A program made the translations under genes and the position numbers. Below, in pieces: positions 18,634-28,768 of a DNA stretch of 59,745 nucleotides. The notes beneath the pieces were generated by a model that saw only the letters and a list, made by a program, of their open reading frames with translations, made no database searches and was not told the origin of the DNA. Source of the stretch: an uncultured Arenicella sp. (GTDB lineage Bacteria > Pseudomonadota > Gammaproteobacteria > Arenicellales > Arenicellaceae); assembly GCA_905479805.1 (NCBI GenBank), contig CAJQNY010000014.1, positions 1 to 59,745 of the forward strand. The letters are read 5' to 3'. How positions within the stretch are numbered: position 1 is the first letter of the stretch; every line of letters begins with the position of its first letter.

Positions 18634-19257
18634 ATGAATACACTTGCCACCAGACGCTCAATTATGACGCTTTACTCTGGTACAGACTGTGTGCTGAGCC
18701 ATGCTTGCCGCATCGTTTTGCAAGAGAAAGATATCGAATGTGAGGTTGTTTACACCGATCCTTCCGATACCTGTCAGGAACTTGCTGACTTCAATCCATA
18801 CTATGAAACTCCAACATTGGTGGACCGGGATCTCGTTCTATATGACGCGTTTATCATCAACGAGTACTTAGACGAACGATTGCCGCATCCACCATTGATG
18901 CCGGTCGATCCTGTTTCTAGAGCTAAGCAACGTCTTATGTTGATGCGCCTGAATCGTGATTGGTTTGGGTCTATTAGAGCGCTTCAAGCAGATAAGAAGA
19001 ACAAGGAAGCACATAAAGTCTTGCGAGATGGTTTGATCGCAATCTCTCCATTGTTCGAAGAACAAAGCCATGCGATGGGTGATGACTACACCTTGGTTGA
19101 TGTCATATTGGCACCATTGTTGTGGCGCCTTCCTTCTTTAAATATTGTTTTACCGAAACAAGCTCAAGTTGTTGAAGATTATTCTGAGAGATTGTTTGAG
19201 CGTGAAGCCTTTCAAGCAGCATTAAGCGACACTGAGCGTGACTTACGTGGATTTTAG
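18634..19257 (+). CDS. sspA: stringent starvation protein A
   Basis: This 207-residue glutathione-S-transferase-fold protein binds RNA polymerase and affects stationary-phase and acid-stress transcription in E. coli. The N-terminal thioredoxin-like domain shows MTLYSGTDCVLSHACRIVLQEKD, DFNPYYETPTLVDRDLVLYDAFIINEYLDERLPHPPLMP (seen in pieces over 45-90). A helical C-terminal domain follows with DDYTLVDVILAPLLWRLP. The position after petABC and before sspB is conserved in gamma- and betaproteobacteria. AGGA precedes the ATG; an internal ATG at codon 11 is an alternative start. Confidence 0.96.
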   Translation: MNTLATRRSIMTLYSGTDCVLSHACRIVLQEKDIECEVVYTDPSDTCQELADFNPYYETPTLVDRDLVLYDAFIINEYLDERLPHPPLMPVDPVSRAKQRLMLMRLNRDWFGSIRALQADKKNKEAHKVLRDGLIAISPLFEEQSHAMGDDYTLVDVILAPLLWRLPSLNIVLPKQAQVVEDYSERLFEREAFQAALSDTERDLRGF

Positions 19258-19299
19258 TTAACCGGTATCCGTAAAAGCTAAGTATTCGTAAAACTGAAA

Positions 19300-19749
19300 A
19301 TGGAAATAGGGTCTACCAAGCCGTATCTTTTGAGAGCCATTTTTGAATGGGCGGAGGATAACGGTTTTACCGCTCAGGTTTTAGTAAACGCGGAAGCGCT
19401 TGCTGTTGAAGTGCCTCGAGGGCACGTTGTTGATGGGCAGATAGTCCTCAATATAAGCTCCGGTGCCGTTCAGTTGCATGTTATGGATAACGAGTGTCTT
19501 AGCTTTTCGGCTCGGTTTAGCGGAGTTGAGGAAGATATCTTCTTACCAATGCAGTCGATTCTCGCTATCTTTGCGCGTGAAAATTCACAAGGAATATTCT
19601 TTGAAGAATCAGACAACAATGGCACCGACCCAAGTAATAAGCTTGCCTCGGTCAAAAAGCCAGATTCTTCATCAAAGTCTAATAAGGGAAATGTCGCTAA
19701 CACTGGCGCTGATAAGCCTAAGAAATCCCACTTGAAAATCATCAAGTAA
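19300..19749 (+). CDS. sspB: ClpXP protease specificity-enhancing factor SspB
   Basis: This 149-residue adaptor tethers ssrA-tagged proteins to ClpX. STKPYLLRAIFEWAEDNGFTAQVLV, VEVPRGHVVDGQIVLNIS and FSARFSGVEEDIFLPMQSILAIFARENSQGIFF, read in pieces, form the conserved SspB domain (about 1-108). A variable linker follows (110-140). The end KKSHLKIIK is the short hydrophobic-basic ClpX-binding tail. It lies 42 bases after sspA, the standard pairing. Confidence 0.95.
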   Translation: MEIGSTKPYLLRAIFEWAEDNGFTAQVLVNAEALAVEVPRGHVVDGQIVLNISSGAVQLHVMDNECLSFSARFSGVEEDIFLPMQSILAIFARENSQGIFFEESDNNGTDPSNKLASVKKPDSSSKSNKGNVANTGADKPKKSHLKIIK

Positions 19750-19763
19750 GTACCAAATATTAA

Positions 19764-19785
19764 GCCTAATTGGTTGGGCTTAGGC
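19764..19785 (+). terminator. possible terminator between sspB and hslV
   Basis: GCCTAA (19764-19769) and TTAGGC (19780-19785) flank a ten-base loop; an alternative pairing AAGCCTAA/TTGGGCTT is also possible. Only GTTTC follows, so efficiency is doubtful. Confidence 0.35.
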
Positions 19786-19847
19786 GTTTCTGATTAGTTG
19801 ACTAAAACGTCACATTCGTAAATGGATCAAACTTTGGAGTTTTTTAA

Positions 19848-20411
19848 ATGCCTGAATTCAGAGGTACGACAATTTTATCAGTCCGCCGTAATGGCCAAGT
19901 AGTCATTGGTGGCGATGGACAGGTGTCACTTGGGAATACGGTGATGAAGGGCAATGCCAAGAAGGTTAGGCGTCTTTATAAAGGCGAAGTCATTGCTGGC
20001 TTTGCTGGTAGTACCGCGGACGCATTCACTTTATTTGAATTGTTCGACGCAAAACTAGCCAAACACCAAGGAATTCTAACCAAGGCAGCCGTTGAGTTGG
20101 CAAAAGAATGGCGTACCGATAGGATGCTTCGAAAATTGGAGGCATTGTTGTGTGTTGCCGATAAGGATTCGTCATATGTTATTTCTGGAAATGGCGATGT
20201 TATTGAACCAGAAGGCGGAATTATGGCTATTGGTTCGGGTGGATCATTTGCAGAATCAGCTGCTCGTGCGCTGCGTAAGAATACAGAAATGAGCGCTAGA
20301 GACATAGTTGAAGAGTCGCTTCATGTGGCTGCTGATATTTGTATCTATACGAACCACAACCTGACAATTGAAGAATTAGAGTTTGAGAATTCAGACCAAG
20401 GAAGTAAATAA
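19848..20411 (+). CDS. hslV: ATP-dependent protease peptidase subunit HslV
   Basis: This 187-residue proteasome-beta-like threonine peptidase assembles as a double hexamer capped by HslU. The catalytic N-terminal Thr is in [23 protein letters not shown]; here it follows a six-residue prefix MPEFRG that must be removed, as in several other proteobacterial HslV proteins. [29 protein letters not shown] and [11 protein letters not shown] are typical. Its stop codon overlaps the hslU start by one base. Confidence 0.97.
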   Translation: MPEFRGTTILSVRRNGQVVIGGDGQVSLGNTVMKGNAKKVRRLYKGEVIAGFAGSTADAFTLFELFDAKLAKHQGILTKAAVELAKEWRTDRMLRKLEALLCVADKDSSYVISGNGDVIEPEGGIMAIGSGGSFAESAARALRKNTEMSARDIVEESLHVAADICIYTNHNLTIEELEFENSDQGSK

Positions 20412-21751
20412 TGAGCACGATGACACCCCGTGAAATAGTTCAGGAACTAGATAAGCATATTATTGGCCAGGCTGATGCTAAACGGGCCGTGGCGATTGCA
20501 TTGCGTAACCGCTGGCGCAGAACGCAAGTCCCCGACGCAGAGTTAAGAACAGAGATCACACCCAAAAATATATTAATGATTGGGCCTACTGGAGTGGGAA
20601 AGACTGAAATAGCACGGCGTTTGGCCAACTTGGCAGATGCACCGTTTTTAAAGGTTGAGGCGACAAAATTTACCGAAGTGGGTTATGTTGGTAGAGAGGT
20701 TGATTCTATTATTCGTGACCTTGCAGACATTGCGATAAAAGGGCAACGAGAAACAGAAGTAAAGAAAGTTCAAGCGCGAGCTGAAGATGCAGCGGAAGAG
20801 AGGGTGCTCGATATTCTGTTGCCACCGGCGCGCGATGTTGGCTTTACCAGTGAGTCTGATTCGAGTACAGATGGTGCTGCTCGCCAGCGATTCCGAAAAA
20901 AGTTAAGAGAAGGTAGTTTGGATGACAAAGAAATTGAGGTAGAAGTCGCGGCACAGGCTGCGGGTGTAGAAATATTTGGTCCACAAGGAATGGAAGAGTT
21001 AACGAGTCAATTGCAGGGGATGATGAAAAACATGGGGGGAGGGAAAACCCAAAGCCGTAAACTGCCAATCAAAGATGCGTTGAAGTTGCTCGTCGAAGAA
21101 GAGGCAGGAAAATTAGTTAACGAAGAAGAGCTGAAGCTGAACGCGATTACTCGCTTAGAGAATAATGGCATTGTGTTTATCGATGAGATCGATAAGATTA
21201 TTGGGCGATCAGAGGGCGGTAAGAGCGCTGATGTGTCTCGTGAGGGTGTGCAAAGAGATCTGCTGCCATTAGTAGAGGGCAGCACGATCTCAACTAAATA
21301 CGGAATGGTAAAAACCGACCACATACTATTTATCGGTTCGGGCGCTTTCCAATTAAGTAAGCCCTCCGATTTGATTCCAGAATTACAAGGCCGGATGCCA
21401 ATACGGGTAGAACTCGCACCGTTAACTGTCGAAGATTTCACCCGAATTTTGACTGAACCTGATGCGTCACTTACGGAGCAGTACACCGCATTACTAAATA
21501 CCGAAGACGTAAGTTTGAGTTTCACAGAAAACGGGATTCAACGAATTGCAGAGTTGGCTTGGCAAGTGAATGAGAGTACTGAAAATATTGGTGCTCGTCG
21601 TTTGCACACGATGCTTGAAAGGCTGCTGGAATCCGTCAGCTTCGAGGCGAGTGACCGATCAGGCGACGCGGTCACCATAGACAAAGATTACGTTAATTTG
21701 CACCTGGACGAACTCGCAGAAAACGAAGACTACGCAAGATACATCTTGTAA
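20411..21751 (+). CDS. hslU: ATP-dependent protease ATPase subunit HslU
   Basis: This 446-residue AAA+ unfoldase feeds substrates to HslV. It has the N-terminal [20 protein letters not shown] region, Walker [16 protein letters not shown], the pore loop GYVGRE, and an intermediate domain about residues 110-240. Walker B is [11 protein letters not shown], the sensor region [11 protein letters not shown], and the end DLDEYARYIL-like (here NEDYARYIL) docks into HslV. Length matches E. coli HslU (443). It is cotranscribed with hslV. Confidence 0.97.
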   Translation: MSTMTPREIVQELDKHIIGQADAKRAVAIALRNRWRRTQVPDAELRTEITPKNILMIGPTGVGKTEIARRLANLADAPFLKVEATKFTEVGYVGREVDSIIRDLADIAIKGQRETEVKKVQARAEDAAEERVLDILLPPARDVGFTSESDSSTDGAARQRFRKKLREGSLDDKEIEVEVAAQAAGVEIFGPQGMEELTSQLQGMMKNMGGGKTQSRKLPIKDALKLLVEEEAGKLVNEEELKLNAITRLENNGIVFIDEIDKIIGRSEGGKSADVSREGVQRDLLPLVEGSTISTKYGMVKTDHILFIGSGAFQLSKPSDLIPELQGRMPIRVELAPLTVEDFTRILTEPDASLTEQYTALLNTEDVSLSFTENGIQRIAELAWQVNESTENIGARRLHTMLERLLESVSFEASDRSGDAVTIDKDYVNLHLDELAENEDYARYIL

Positions 21752-22073
21752 TTTCGGGAAGCACACGCGTAATGGTGTCACTTGCAGTGAAGTGCGAAAA
21801 GTCACTTTAAGCCTGTGCTAATTGAACCCCATTAAAGATTAGAAACTTAAAGCCTTATGTTTGTTAGGCTATTTTCTGTATCAAACAGACTAAAATCTAT
21901 TCGATACAAAAAATCATGAGCGCGCGTTGCAAAAAGCAGCAGCCCGACCCCAAAATCCAGGGGATATTAATGCCAAAGCTGACCATGTCAATCACTCTTT
22001 CTACCGCTTAGCCAAGCCTATCGAATGAATGTCCAATGTGTCCTAGTGACAGGTAAGGTGCTGAAATAGACTT
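21752..22073. other. 322-base region between convergent hslU and prpE
   Basis: The spacer separates hslU (plus) from prpE (minus). It holds a short direct repeat GTCACTT (21777-21783, 21801-21807), but I see no convincing terminator, RNA gene or reading frame. Confidence 0.5.
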
Positions 22074-23975
22074 TTAGCCTATCTCTCGATCAGCGGATAC
22101 GACATGTAGAATTTCCTCTAAAACAGTAAAATCTTCAATAGTCGGCGGTACGACGTATTCCTGTTTATTCAGAATCTGTTTCATTGTTTTACGGAGTATT
22201 TTACCCGAACGGGTTTTAGGTAATCTCGATACAATCAATGTTCTTTTATAGCAGGCGATTGCTCCTATTTCATCCCGAATCAGTTGCCTTAATTCGTTTG
22301 ATAATACGAGCAGGCTATTTGGGCTTAGGTAGCTTCCTTTTGAGCTAAGCACGACGAAACCAATAGGTACTTCTCCTTTTAGTTCATCTGCCATAGCTAC
22401 AACGGCACATTCCGCCACGCTTTCATGCTTGCCGAGTACTTCTTCAAAATCTCCTGTAGACAATCGATGTCCAGCAATATTGATGACGTCGTCGACTCTA
22501 CCCATTACATACAGGTAGTCTTCATCATCAAAATAGCCACCATCACCACTCGTGTAATAGCCCTGATAATCTGAGAGGTAAGCCGATTTAAAGCGTTCAT
22601 TGTCGTTCCATAAAGTAGTTAGGCACCCTGGCGGAAGAGGGAGCTTTATAGCAACGTTTCCTTGCACGCCATTCTCTACACGTTGCCCTTCATCATCGAG
22701 AATTTCCACATGGAAACCAGGCATTGGTTTTGTCGCCGAACCAAGTTTAATCGGTAGTTTTTCAATTCCTGCCATATTTGCTGCTATTGGCCATCCGGTT
22801 TCGGTCTGCCACCAATTATCTATTACATCGACACCAATCTTACTTCTCATCCATTCTTGTGTAGGCGGGTCAAGGCGCTCTCCTGCAGCGAAAACTTGAC
22901 GTAAGCTGCGAATGTCATATTGCTTTATAAACAACCCATGGGGGTCCTCTTTTCTAATAGCACGAAAGGCCGTTGGTGCGCTGAATAGGGCATTGACTTT
23001 ATAGTCTTCTATCAGTCGCCAGAAAGACCCCGCATCCGGCGTCATGATGGGCTTACCTTCATAGAAAATAGTAGTACAACCAGCTAGAAGTGGTGCATAA
23101 ACGATATAGGAATGGCCAACAACCCATCCAATATCTGAAGCGGTTAAAAACGTATCCCCTGGCTTTAATCCGTAGATAGCAGAAATGCTATATTTCATTG
23201 CAACTGCATGTCCGCCGTTTTCTCTCACGACTCCTTTGGGTTTGCCTGTGGTACCTGATGTATAAAGTATATAAAGGGGATCTTCTCCGCTTAGTCTCAT
23301 TGGCGAAGTTTTGTGCGCCTTTGATGCGGCCTCATGCCAATCAATGTCACGTCCTGCCGACATATTAGCTGTTGCTTGCTCACGTTGTAATATGACGCAA
23401 CTTTCAGGTTTATGTTCGGATAAATTTATTGCGCTGTCTAACAGAGGCTTGTATTCAATGATTTTATCTATTTCTATTCCACAAGAAGCGCTCAGAATGA
23501 CCTTGGGTTTTGCATCATCAATACGAGAAGCCAACTCAGGCGCTGCAAACCCTCCAAAGACCACGGAGTGAATTGCACCTATCCGTGCACAGGCTAGCAT
23601 TGCCATTGCGGCTTCAGGGATCATTGGCATATAAATTATTACGGTGTCACCTTTTCTAACCCCTAATCCTTCAAGCATTCCGGCTGTACGGGAAACTGCA
23701 CTTAGCAATTCGTTGTAACTGTAAGTTCTCTTTGTATTCGTTACCGGTGAGTCATAGATGAGGGCAGCCTGCTCACCCCGTCCGTTCTCAACATGATAAT
23801 CAAGCGCTAGATAGCAAGTATTTAGCTCTCCATCAGCAAACCAATGAGTCAATCCCTCTTTGTCCTCTTTGCATATATTATTAGGCGATTTAAACCAATG
23901 TACTTCTTGGGCTTTTTCCTTCCAGAAGGCTTCTGGGTCCGTTTTCCATCGACCATATTCTTCTACGTATGTCAC
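22074..23975 (-). CDS. prpE: propionate-CoA ligase (PrpE-type acyl-CoA synthetase)
   Basis: This 633-residue adenylate-forming enzyme makes propionyl-CoA from propionate, ATP and CoA. AMP-binding motifs are YILYTSGTTGKPKGVV, DNWWQTETGWPIA and [21 protein letters not shown]; the acetylation-target Lys592 lies in [12 protein letters not shown]. The ARNC-like start MTYVEEYGRWKTDPEAFW and the PKGVVRENGGHAVA segment favour PrpE (628 residues in E. coli) over Acs, a paralogue of which lies at 38291-40225. No prpBCD genes are near. It is divergent from an ABC binding-protein gene; the shared intergenic region carries the TAGTCGTA repeats. Confidence 0.9.
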   Translation of the reverse strand: MTYVEEYGRWKTDPEAFWKEKAQEVHWFKSPNNICKEDKEGLTHWFADGELNTCYLALDYHVENGRGEQAALIYDSPVTNTKRTYSYNELLSAVSRTAGMLEGLGVRKGDTVIIYMPMIPEAAMAMLACARIGAIHSVVFGGFAAPELASRIDDAKPKVILSASCGIEIDKIIEYKPLLDSAINLSEHKPESCVILQREQATANMSAGRDIDWHEAASKAHKTSPMRLSGEDPLYILYTSGTTGKPKGVVRENGGHAVAMKYSISAIYGLKPGDTFLTASDIGWVVGHSYIVYAPLLAGCTTIFYEGKPIMTPDAGSFWRLIEDYKVNALFSAPTAFRAIRKEDPHGLFIKQYDIRSLRQVFAAGERLDPPTQEWMRSKIGVDVIDNWWQTETGWPIAANMAGIEKLPIKLGSATKPMPGFHVEILDDEGQRVENGVQGNVAIKLPLPPGCLTTLWNDNERFKSAYLSDYQGYYTSGDGGYFDDEDYLYVMGRVDDVINIAGHRLSTGDFEEVLGKHESVAECAVVAMADELKGEVPIGFVVLSSKGSYLSPNSLLVLSNELRQLIRDEIGAIACYKRTLIVSRLPKTRSGKILRKTMKQILNKQEYVVPPTIEDFTVLEEILHVVSADREIG

Positions 23976-24373
23976 AAGTTATTCCTAGCTAAATATTGAT
24001 AAAAAGACTGCTCCAATAATGTTATCAAGCGGTGAATTTAACCATTAGACAATAGTCGAATGATGAAGACACGCTATTGCTCCTGCTTACAAATACATTT
24101 CAATACCTCTCTTCTAATCCTTTAGTCGTACATAGACCATAGTCGTATTGTTGATTATTACGTCTCCAGTCTAAGCTCACTGCAGTCTCACCTTACCTTA
24201 GACTGATTGGTGTTTAGGAATCCAGAATTCTTAGACGTTATCTGTCCAGAGAGGTTTTACGCCACCAAGCGAATTCTTTTTAGTTTAGAGAGTTAGTGAG
24301 CAAACGAGTGGATACGAAGTCAGTGTATACACATTTTTGATAATTAATTTTATATAACTGAGAGTAATTTATT
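23976..24373. other. 398-base divergent control region between prpE and the ABC importer
   Basis: It holds no plausible gene. It contains two TAGTCGTA copies (24123-24130 and 24140-24147) and an AT-rich stretch just before the binding-protein start. The length suggests separate promoters for both directions with shared regulation. Confidence 0.6.
24119..24147 (+). promoter_or_regulatory. candidate CrbR-type operator, tandem TAGTCGTA
   Basis: CTTTAGTCGTACATA with following GACCA (24120-24139) is directly followed by a second TAGTCGTA (24140-24147), 17 bases from the first. The first copy is almost identical to one upstream of the porin gene (29733-29751). It lies about 145 bases from the prpE start and about 230 from the binding-protein start. 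Assignment to the CrbR-like regulator is inference from location. Confidence 0.55.
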
Positions 24374-25726
24374 ATGGTTGATAAAAAGACAGATCTCGAT
24401 TCACCATCCCGCCGTGGCGTTCTTAAGGCTGGAGCCGCATTGGCTGTAGCGTCACCAATGTTCTACCTAAAAGATTCATGGGCGGCAGCGGACCAAGTAT
24501 ACCGAAATGCACCAAAGGGGGCGACTGTGACCTTGGGTTTTAATGTGCCTCAATCAGGTGCTTATGCTGATGAAGGTGCCGATGAGCTTCGAGCTTTCAA
24601 ATTAGCGGTTAAACACCTCAATGGTGAAGGTGATGGCGGCATGATGAAAACGATGAAGCCAAGCATGTTAAAAGGTAACGGCATATTGGGCAAAAAAGTT
24701 GTCTTTACAACTGGTGATACGCAAACCAAATCGGATGCGGCAAGAGCTTCTGCGAAGAGGATGATTGAAAAGGATGGGGCGTTAATGATTTCAGGAGGGT
24801 CGTCATCCGGTGTCGCTATCGCAGTTCAAGGATTGTGTCAGGAGATGGGTACCATCTTCATGGCTGGGTTAACACATTCTAACGACACAACAGGAAAAGA
24901 TAAACGACGGTACGGTTTCCGTCATTTCTTTAACGCTAAGATGTCTGGATCCGCGCTAGGCCCTGTACTTAAAGAAGAAATGGGGACCGAGCGGGTTGCG
25001 TATCATTTAACAGCGGACTACACCTGGGGCTGGACGCAAGAAGAGTCAATTAAAGAAACAACAGAGGGTCTTGGATGGCAAACCAAGGCTGCCGTTAAAA
25101 CACCAGTTGGTGCCGGTGATTTCTCACAATATATTACACCTATTCTTAATTCAGGGGCCGATACGCTAATACTCAATCACTACGGCAAAGATATGATCAA
25201 CTCGTTAACGCAAGCCGTTCAGTTTGGCCTGCGTGATAAAGAAGTTAACGGTAAGACCTTTGAAATCATAGTGCCGCTATACTCCCGCCTCATGGCGCAG
25301 GGTGCTGGTGAAAATCTAAAAGGTATTCTAGGCACTACTGCTTGGAACTGGGCGTTAACAGATGAGGGTTCTCAGGCGTTCGTTAAATCATTTGGTGCCG
25401 AATACGGTAACCCACCTTCACAGGCGGCTCATACATGTTACGTGCAAACATTACTGTATGCGAATGCTTGCGAAATGGCTGGCACTTTCTATCCTCCTGA
25501 AGTCATCAAGCAGTTAGAAGGCTTCGAGTTTGATGGCATGGGTAATGGGCCTACGGAGTACCGTGCTGAAGATCACCAATGCTTTAAAGATGTTTTAGTG
25601 GTTCGCGGAAATCAAAAACCGACGAGTCAATTTGATTTGCTAGAAATCGTACAACAAGTACCACGATCACAAGTTGAATATGACGCAAGTATATTTGGTG
25701 GGGACCTGGGTCCGTATAAAGTTTAA
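24374..25726 (+). CDS. ABC transporter substrate-binding protein, branched-chain-amino-acid family, Tat signal
   Basis: This 450-residue periplasmic protein begins with a Tat-type signal (SRRGVLKAGAALAVASP, residues 11-27; cleavage near SWAAAD). The mature part is a type 1 periplasmic binding fold: VTLGFNVPQSGAYADEG, SGGSSSGVAIAVQGLC, YHLTADYTWGWTQEES and GAGDFSQYITPILNSGADTLIL. It resembles LivJ/UrtA/AmiC relatives but I cannot read the ligand from sequence. The prpE gene divergent to it and the acetate regulator nearby suggest a short-chain carboxylate or related molecule. A strong hairpin follows before the permease genes. Confidence 0.85.
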   Translation: MVDKKTDLDSPSRRGVLKAGAALAVASPMFYLKDSWAAADQVYRNAPKGATVTLGFNVPQSGAYADEGADELRAFKLAVKHLNGEGDGGMMKTMKPSMLKGNGILGKKVVFTTGDTQTKSDAARASAKRMIEKDGALMISGGSSSGVAIAVQGLCQEMGTIFMAGLTHSNDTTGKDKRRYGFRHFFNAKMSGSALGPVLKEEMGTERVAYHLTADYTWGWTQEESIKETTEGLGWQTKAAVKTPVGAGDFSQYITPILNSGADTLILNHYGKDMINSLTQAVQFGLRDKEVNGKTFEIIVPLYSRLMAQGAGENLKGILGTTAWNWALTDEGSQAFVKSFGAEYGNPPSQAAHTCYVQTLLYANACEMAGTFYPPEVIKQLEGFEFDGMGNGPTEYRAEDHQCFKDVLVVRGNQKPTSQFDLLEIVQQVPRSQVEYDASIFGGDLGPYKV

Positions 25727-25742
25727 ATCTTGTGGCTAGGCA

Positions 25743-25789
25743 CACTAAACCTTTACCAGTCATTTCGATGGTAGGGGTTTAGTGTTTTT
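25743..25789 (+). terminator. terminator or attenuator between binding-protein and permease genes
   Basis: CACTAAACC (25743-25751) pairs with GGTTTAGTG (25776-25784), with an inner TACC/GGTA pair, and is followed by TTTTTG. Such hairpins let the binding protein be made in excess over the membrane subunits. Confidence 0.85.
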
Positions 25790-25833
25790 GTTTTTGATAC
25801 CAATTCTAATAACTGTCGGATAGTTAAAAAATT

Positions 25834-26850
25834 ATGGATGCAATTTTAATCCAATTACTCAACGGGCTTGACAAAGGTGCGGCGTATTCCTTGATAGCAT
25901 TAGGGTTGACCTTAGCCTTTGGAACTTTGGGTGTTGTCAACTTTGCTCATGGAGCATTATTCATGCTCGGGGCATTCTGTGCAGTAACGTTTCAGAAGAT
26001 ACTTACCATTTCAAAAAGGGTAAAGGATGAATCAATCACCTTCTTTGATGCTTACAAAGATCAACCTTATTTAGAGATATGGTGGGGGGATACGGGAGCG
26101 GCGATTATTGACTACGCCGTTCCATTGTCGATTCTATTTGCTATACCCGTGATGCTCTTGATTGGTGTTGCTCTAGAGCGTGGTCTCATTAAGCATTTCT
26201 ATAAACGATCTCATGCAGAGCAAATTTTAGTGACGTTTGGGTTAGCAATACTAATACAAGAAGTGGTTAGGCATTTTTTTGGAGCAAACCCTATACCAAC
26301 TCCAGCACCAGATGTTGTTTCTGGAAGCGCAGCAATAGGCTCCTTTTTAGGTCTAAGTGATAACCTGGTTTATCCTTGGTGGAGACTAATTTATCTGTTC
26401 TTTTCCGGCGTAATTATTTTCGCGGTATTTGCATTTCTAAAATACACAACGTTTGGAATGGTAGTTAGAGCTGGGATGGCTGATCGTGAAACGGTAGGGT
26501 TGCTCGGGATTAATGTTCAAAAGAGATTTACTATTGTCTTTGCAATAGCGGCGCTAGTAGCGGGCTTGGCGGGTGTTATGTACGCGCCAATCTTACCTCC
26601 AGATTATCATATGGGAATGGATTTTCTAGTCTTGTCTTTTGTCGTGGTGGTGGTAGGCGGCATGGGTTCGCTCGAGGGAGCGGTGGCCGCAGGTTTTTTG
26701 CTTGGTGTATTACAATCGTTTGCTTCCATGAATGAGGTCAAGGCCATCATACCTGGAATAGATCAAATTATTATTTATCTAGTGGCTGTAATTATACTAC
26801 TAGTAAGGCCACGAGGGTTGATGGGGCGCGAAGGCGTCTTTGAGGAGTAG
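25834..26850 (+). CDS. branched-chain-amino-acid-type ABC transporter permease (LivH family)
   Basis: This 338-residue membrane protein has [40 protein letters not shown] at its start (read in pieces, 8-48), the hallmark of LivH-type permeases. [38 protein letters not shown] and [22 protein letters not shown] are also present. About eight helices are predicted. A hydrophilic insert near residues 52-85 ([23 protein letters not shown]) is longer than in E. coli LivH. Two bases separate it from the LivM-type gene. Confidence 0.93.
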   Translation: MDAILIQLLNGLDKGAAYSLIALGLTLAFGTLGVVNFAHGALFMLGAFCAVTFQKILTISKRVKDESITFFDAYKDQPYLEIWWGDTGAAIIDYAVPLSILFAIPVMLLIGVALERGLIKHFYKRSHAEQILVTFGLAILIQEVVRHFFGANPIPTPAPDVVSGSAAIGSFLGLSDNLVYPWWRLIYLFFSGVIIFAVFAFLKYTTFGMVVRAGMADRETVGLLGINVQKRFTIVFAIAALVAGLAGVMYAPILPPDYHMGMDFLVLSFVVVVVGGMGSLEGAVAAGFLLGVLQSFASMNEVKAIIPGIDQIIIYLVAVIILLVRPRGLMGREGVFEE

Positions 26851-26852
26851 TT

Positions 26853-28010
26853 ATGAAAGGTCTTATGCAAAATAACTTAGCCATGATGGTTCTGTTTTCA
26901 ATCGTTGTTTTATCAGCCCCAATTTGGGCGAATCCAATCGGTGCAAACTATCCCGACTTGCTTCAAAAATTTGCGATATTCGGTATTTTTGCAATTGGCT
27001 ACAACCTATTGTTTGGACTCACTGGCTACTTGTCTTTTGGTCATGCCACCTTCCTAGGTGTTGGATCGTATACAGCGGTATGGTCGTTTAAATTGCTTTC
27101 GATGAATATCATTCCAGCCATACTTTTAGCCATTATTGTTTCGGGCATTTTCGCTCTGATTATTGGTTTTCTGAGTTTGCGGCGGTCGGGAATCTATTTC
27201 TCCATATTAACTCTCGCATTCGCACAAATGGCATATAGTCTGGCGTACTCGGTGTTAACACCAATTACAAATGGGGAGACAGGATTACAGCTGACACAAC
27301 AGGACCCACGATATTTAGATGTACTTGCTGGTGTGGTTGTTGAGGATGGATTGCCCTCAACAAACCTTTTTGGGATGCTTATGAAAGCCAATGGGGGATA
27401 TTCCGGTTTTTACTTTGCGGCTTTGATACTAATTTTGAGTTTTTATATTTCACTTAAGATTTTTCGCTCTCCGTTTGGACTAAAGCTTAAAGCAATTAAA
27501 TCTAACCAAACACGTATGAAATATACCGGTTTTAATACTAAACCATACCTGCTGACTGCATTTGTAATTTCAGGGATGTATGCCGGTCTCGCTGGCGGCC
27601 TTCTTGCGTCAATTGACCCCTTAGCTGGCGCTGAACGCATGCAGTGGACGGCGTCTGGTGAAGTTGTTCTGATGACGATTTTGGGCGGCAGCGGCACTCT
27701 TGTCGGTCCGTTGCTTGGAGCGGGGGTAATCAAGTATTTTGAAAATATATTTTCGGCCCTCAATCAAGCGGAGTTAATCGAAGTATTTAGTTTTATGCCT
27801 GAGTTTCTACAGAATATTTTGGTTTTTATATGCACTCCATTCGTCGGAGAAGGGTGGCACCTTACTCTAGGGGCCATCTTCATGTTGGTGGTGATATTTT
27901 TACCGGGCGGGATTATTGAAGGGCTGCAACGTGTATCAGGTTATATTCGTAGGTTGGTTGGCTTTGACAAAGAACAGGTCAATAAGGAGTCAAAGGAGGA
28001 GCGAGCATGA
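26853..28010 (+). CDS. branched-chain-amino-acid-type ABC transporter permease (LivM family)
   Basis: This 385-residue membrane protein has [28 protein letters not shown], the LivM signature, plus [38 protein letters not shown] and [18 protein letters not shown]. It forms the heterodimeric channel with the preceding LivH-type protein. A loop near residues 130-175 is longer than in E. coli LivM. The C-terminal 25 residues are charged and overlap the start of the LivG-type gene by four bases. Confidence 0.93.
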   Translation: MKGLMQNNLAMMVLFSIVVLSAPIWANPIGANYPDLLQKFAIFGIFAIGYNLLFGLTGYLSFGHATFLGVGSYTAVWSFKLLSMNIIPAILLAIIVSGIFALIIGFLSLRRSGIYFSILTLAFAQMAYSLAYSVLTPITNGETGLQLTQQDPRYLDVLAGVVVEDGLPSTNLFGMLMKANGGYSGFYFAALILILSFYISLKIFRSPFGLKLKAIKSNQTRMKYTGFNTKPYLLTAFVISGMYAGLAGGLLASIDPLAGAERMQWTASGEVVLMTILGGSGTLVGPLLGAGVIKYFENIFSALNQAELIEVFSFMPEFLQNILVFICTPFVGEGWHLTLGAIFMLVVIFLPGGIIEGLQRVSGYIRRLVGFDKEQVNKESKEERA

Positions 28011-28768
28011 CCCATATATTAAATATTACTGGTGTTAATAAAACATTTGGGGGGCTTCATGCGCTATCTGATGTCAATCTTCAGATAGAAAAAGGTGAAA
28101 CCCATGCAATTATCGGGCCCAATGGGGCAGGTAAATCGACGCTACTCAATTGTTGTATCGGGAGGTTAGCTCCAGACAGCGGATCTGTTACGTTCAATGG
28201 AAAGAATATGATTGGAATGGAGCCTCATAACATTAATCATGCAGGTATGGTGCGAGTTTTTCAAACGCCCGAAATATTCCCCGAATTGTCTCTCCTGGAC
28301 AACGTCATGATTCCTGCACTCGCTAAACGTGATGGAGTATTTAAATTCAACCCCTTTCGAAGCATGATTTTCGAACATAAAATTCGGGATGAGGCAATGT
28401 CAACATTAGCTGATTTTTCATTGGACCAATATTATGATCAGCATGCTGGTAGTATTTCTCGTGGAGATAAACGGCGTCTTGAGTTAGCTATGGGGTTAGT
28501 ACAACACCCTACTTTGTTATTGCTAGATGAGCCCACAGCCGGCATGGCTCGTCACGATACGAATCGTACAATTGAATTACTTAAGAGCGAAAAGATGCAG
28601 AGTATGACAAAGGTTATTATTGAGCATGACATGCATGTAGTATTTAGCCTGGCCGACCGAATTAGCGTTTTGGCTCGAGGCCACATTATTGCTACAGGTA
28701 CACCAGAAGAAATCAAAAATAGCCCGCAAGTCAAAGAAGCCTATCTGGGGGAATCAGATAATGAGTGA
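28007..28768 (+). CDS. branched-chain-amino-acid-type ABC transporter ATPase (LivG family)
   Basis: This 253-residue ATPase has [21 protein letters not shown], Walker [14 protein letters not shown], the LivG-type [20 protein letters not shown] and Walker [18 protein letters not shown], with [15 protein letters not shown] after it. The signature segment reads [17 protein letters not shown]: the usual LSxGxxR is ISRGDKR, as in other members of this LIV subclass. It overlaps livM-type (ATGA) and livF-type genes by a few bases, so the four are one transcription unit. Confidence 0.93.
   Translation: MTHILNITGVNKTFGGLHALSDVNLQIEKGETHAIIGPNGAGKSTLLNCCIGRLAPDSGSVTFNGKNMIGMEPHNINHAGMVRVFQTPEIFPELSLLDNVMIPALAKRDGVFKFNPFRSMIFEHKIRDEAMSTLADFSLDQYYDQHAGSISRGDKRRLELAMGLVQHPTLLLLDEPTAGMARHDTNRTIELLKSEKMQSMTKVIIEHDMHVVFSLADRISVLARGHIIATGTPEEIKNSPQVKEAYLGESDNE

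Noticed and set aside
28689-28760. Longer start for the LivF-type ATPase inside livG
   Set aside because: It would add 24 residues overlapping livG with no ribosome-binding site; ATG 28761 gives the usual tight overlap.
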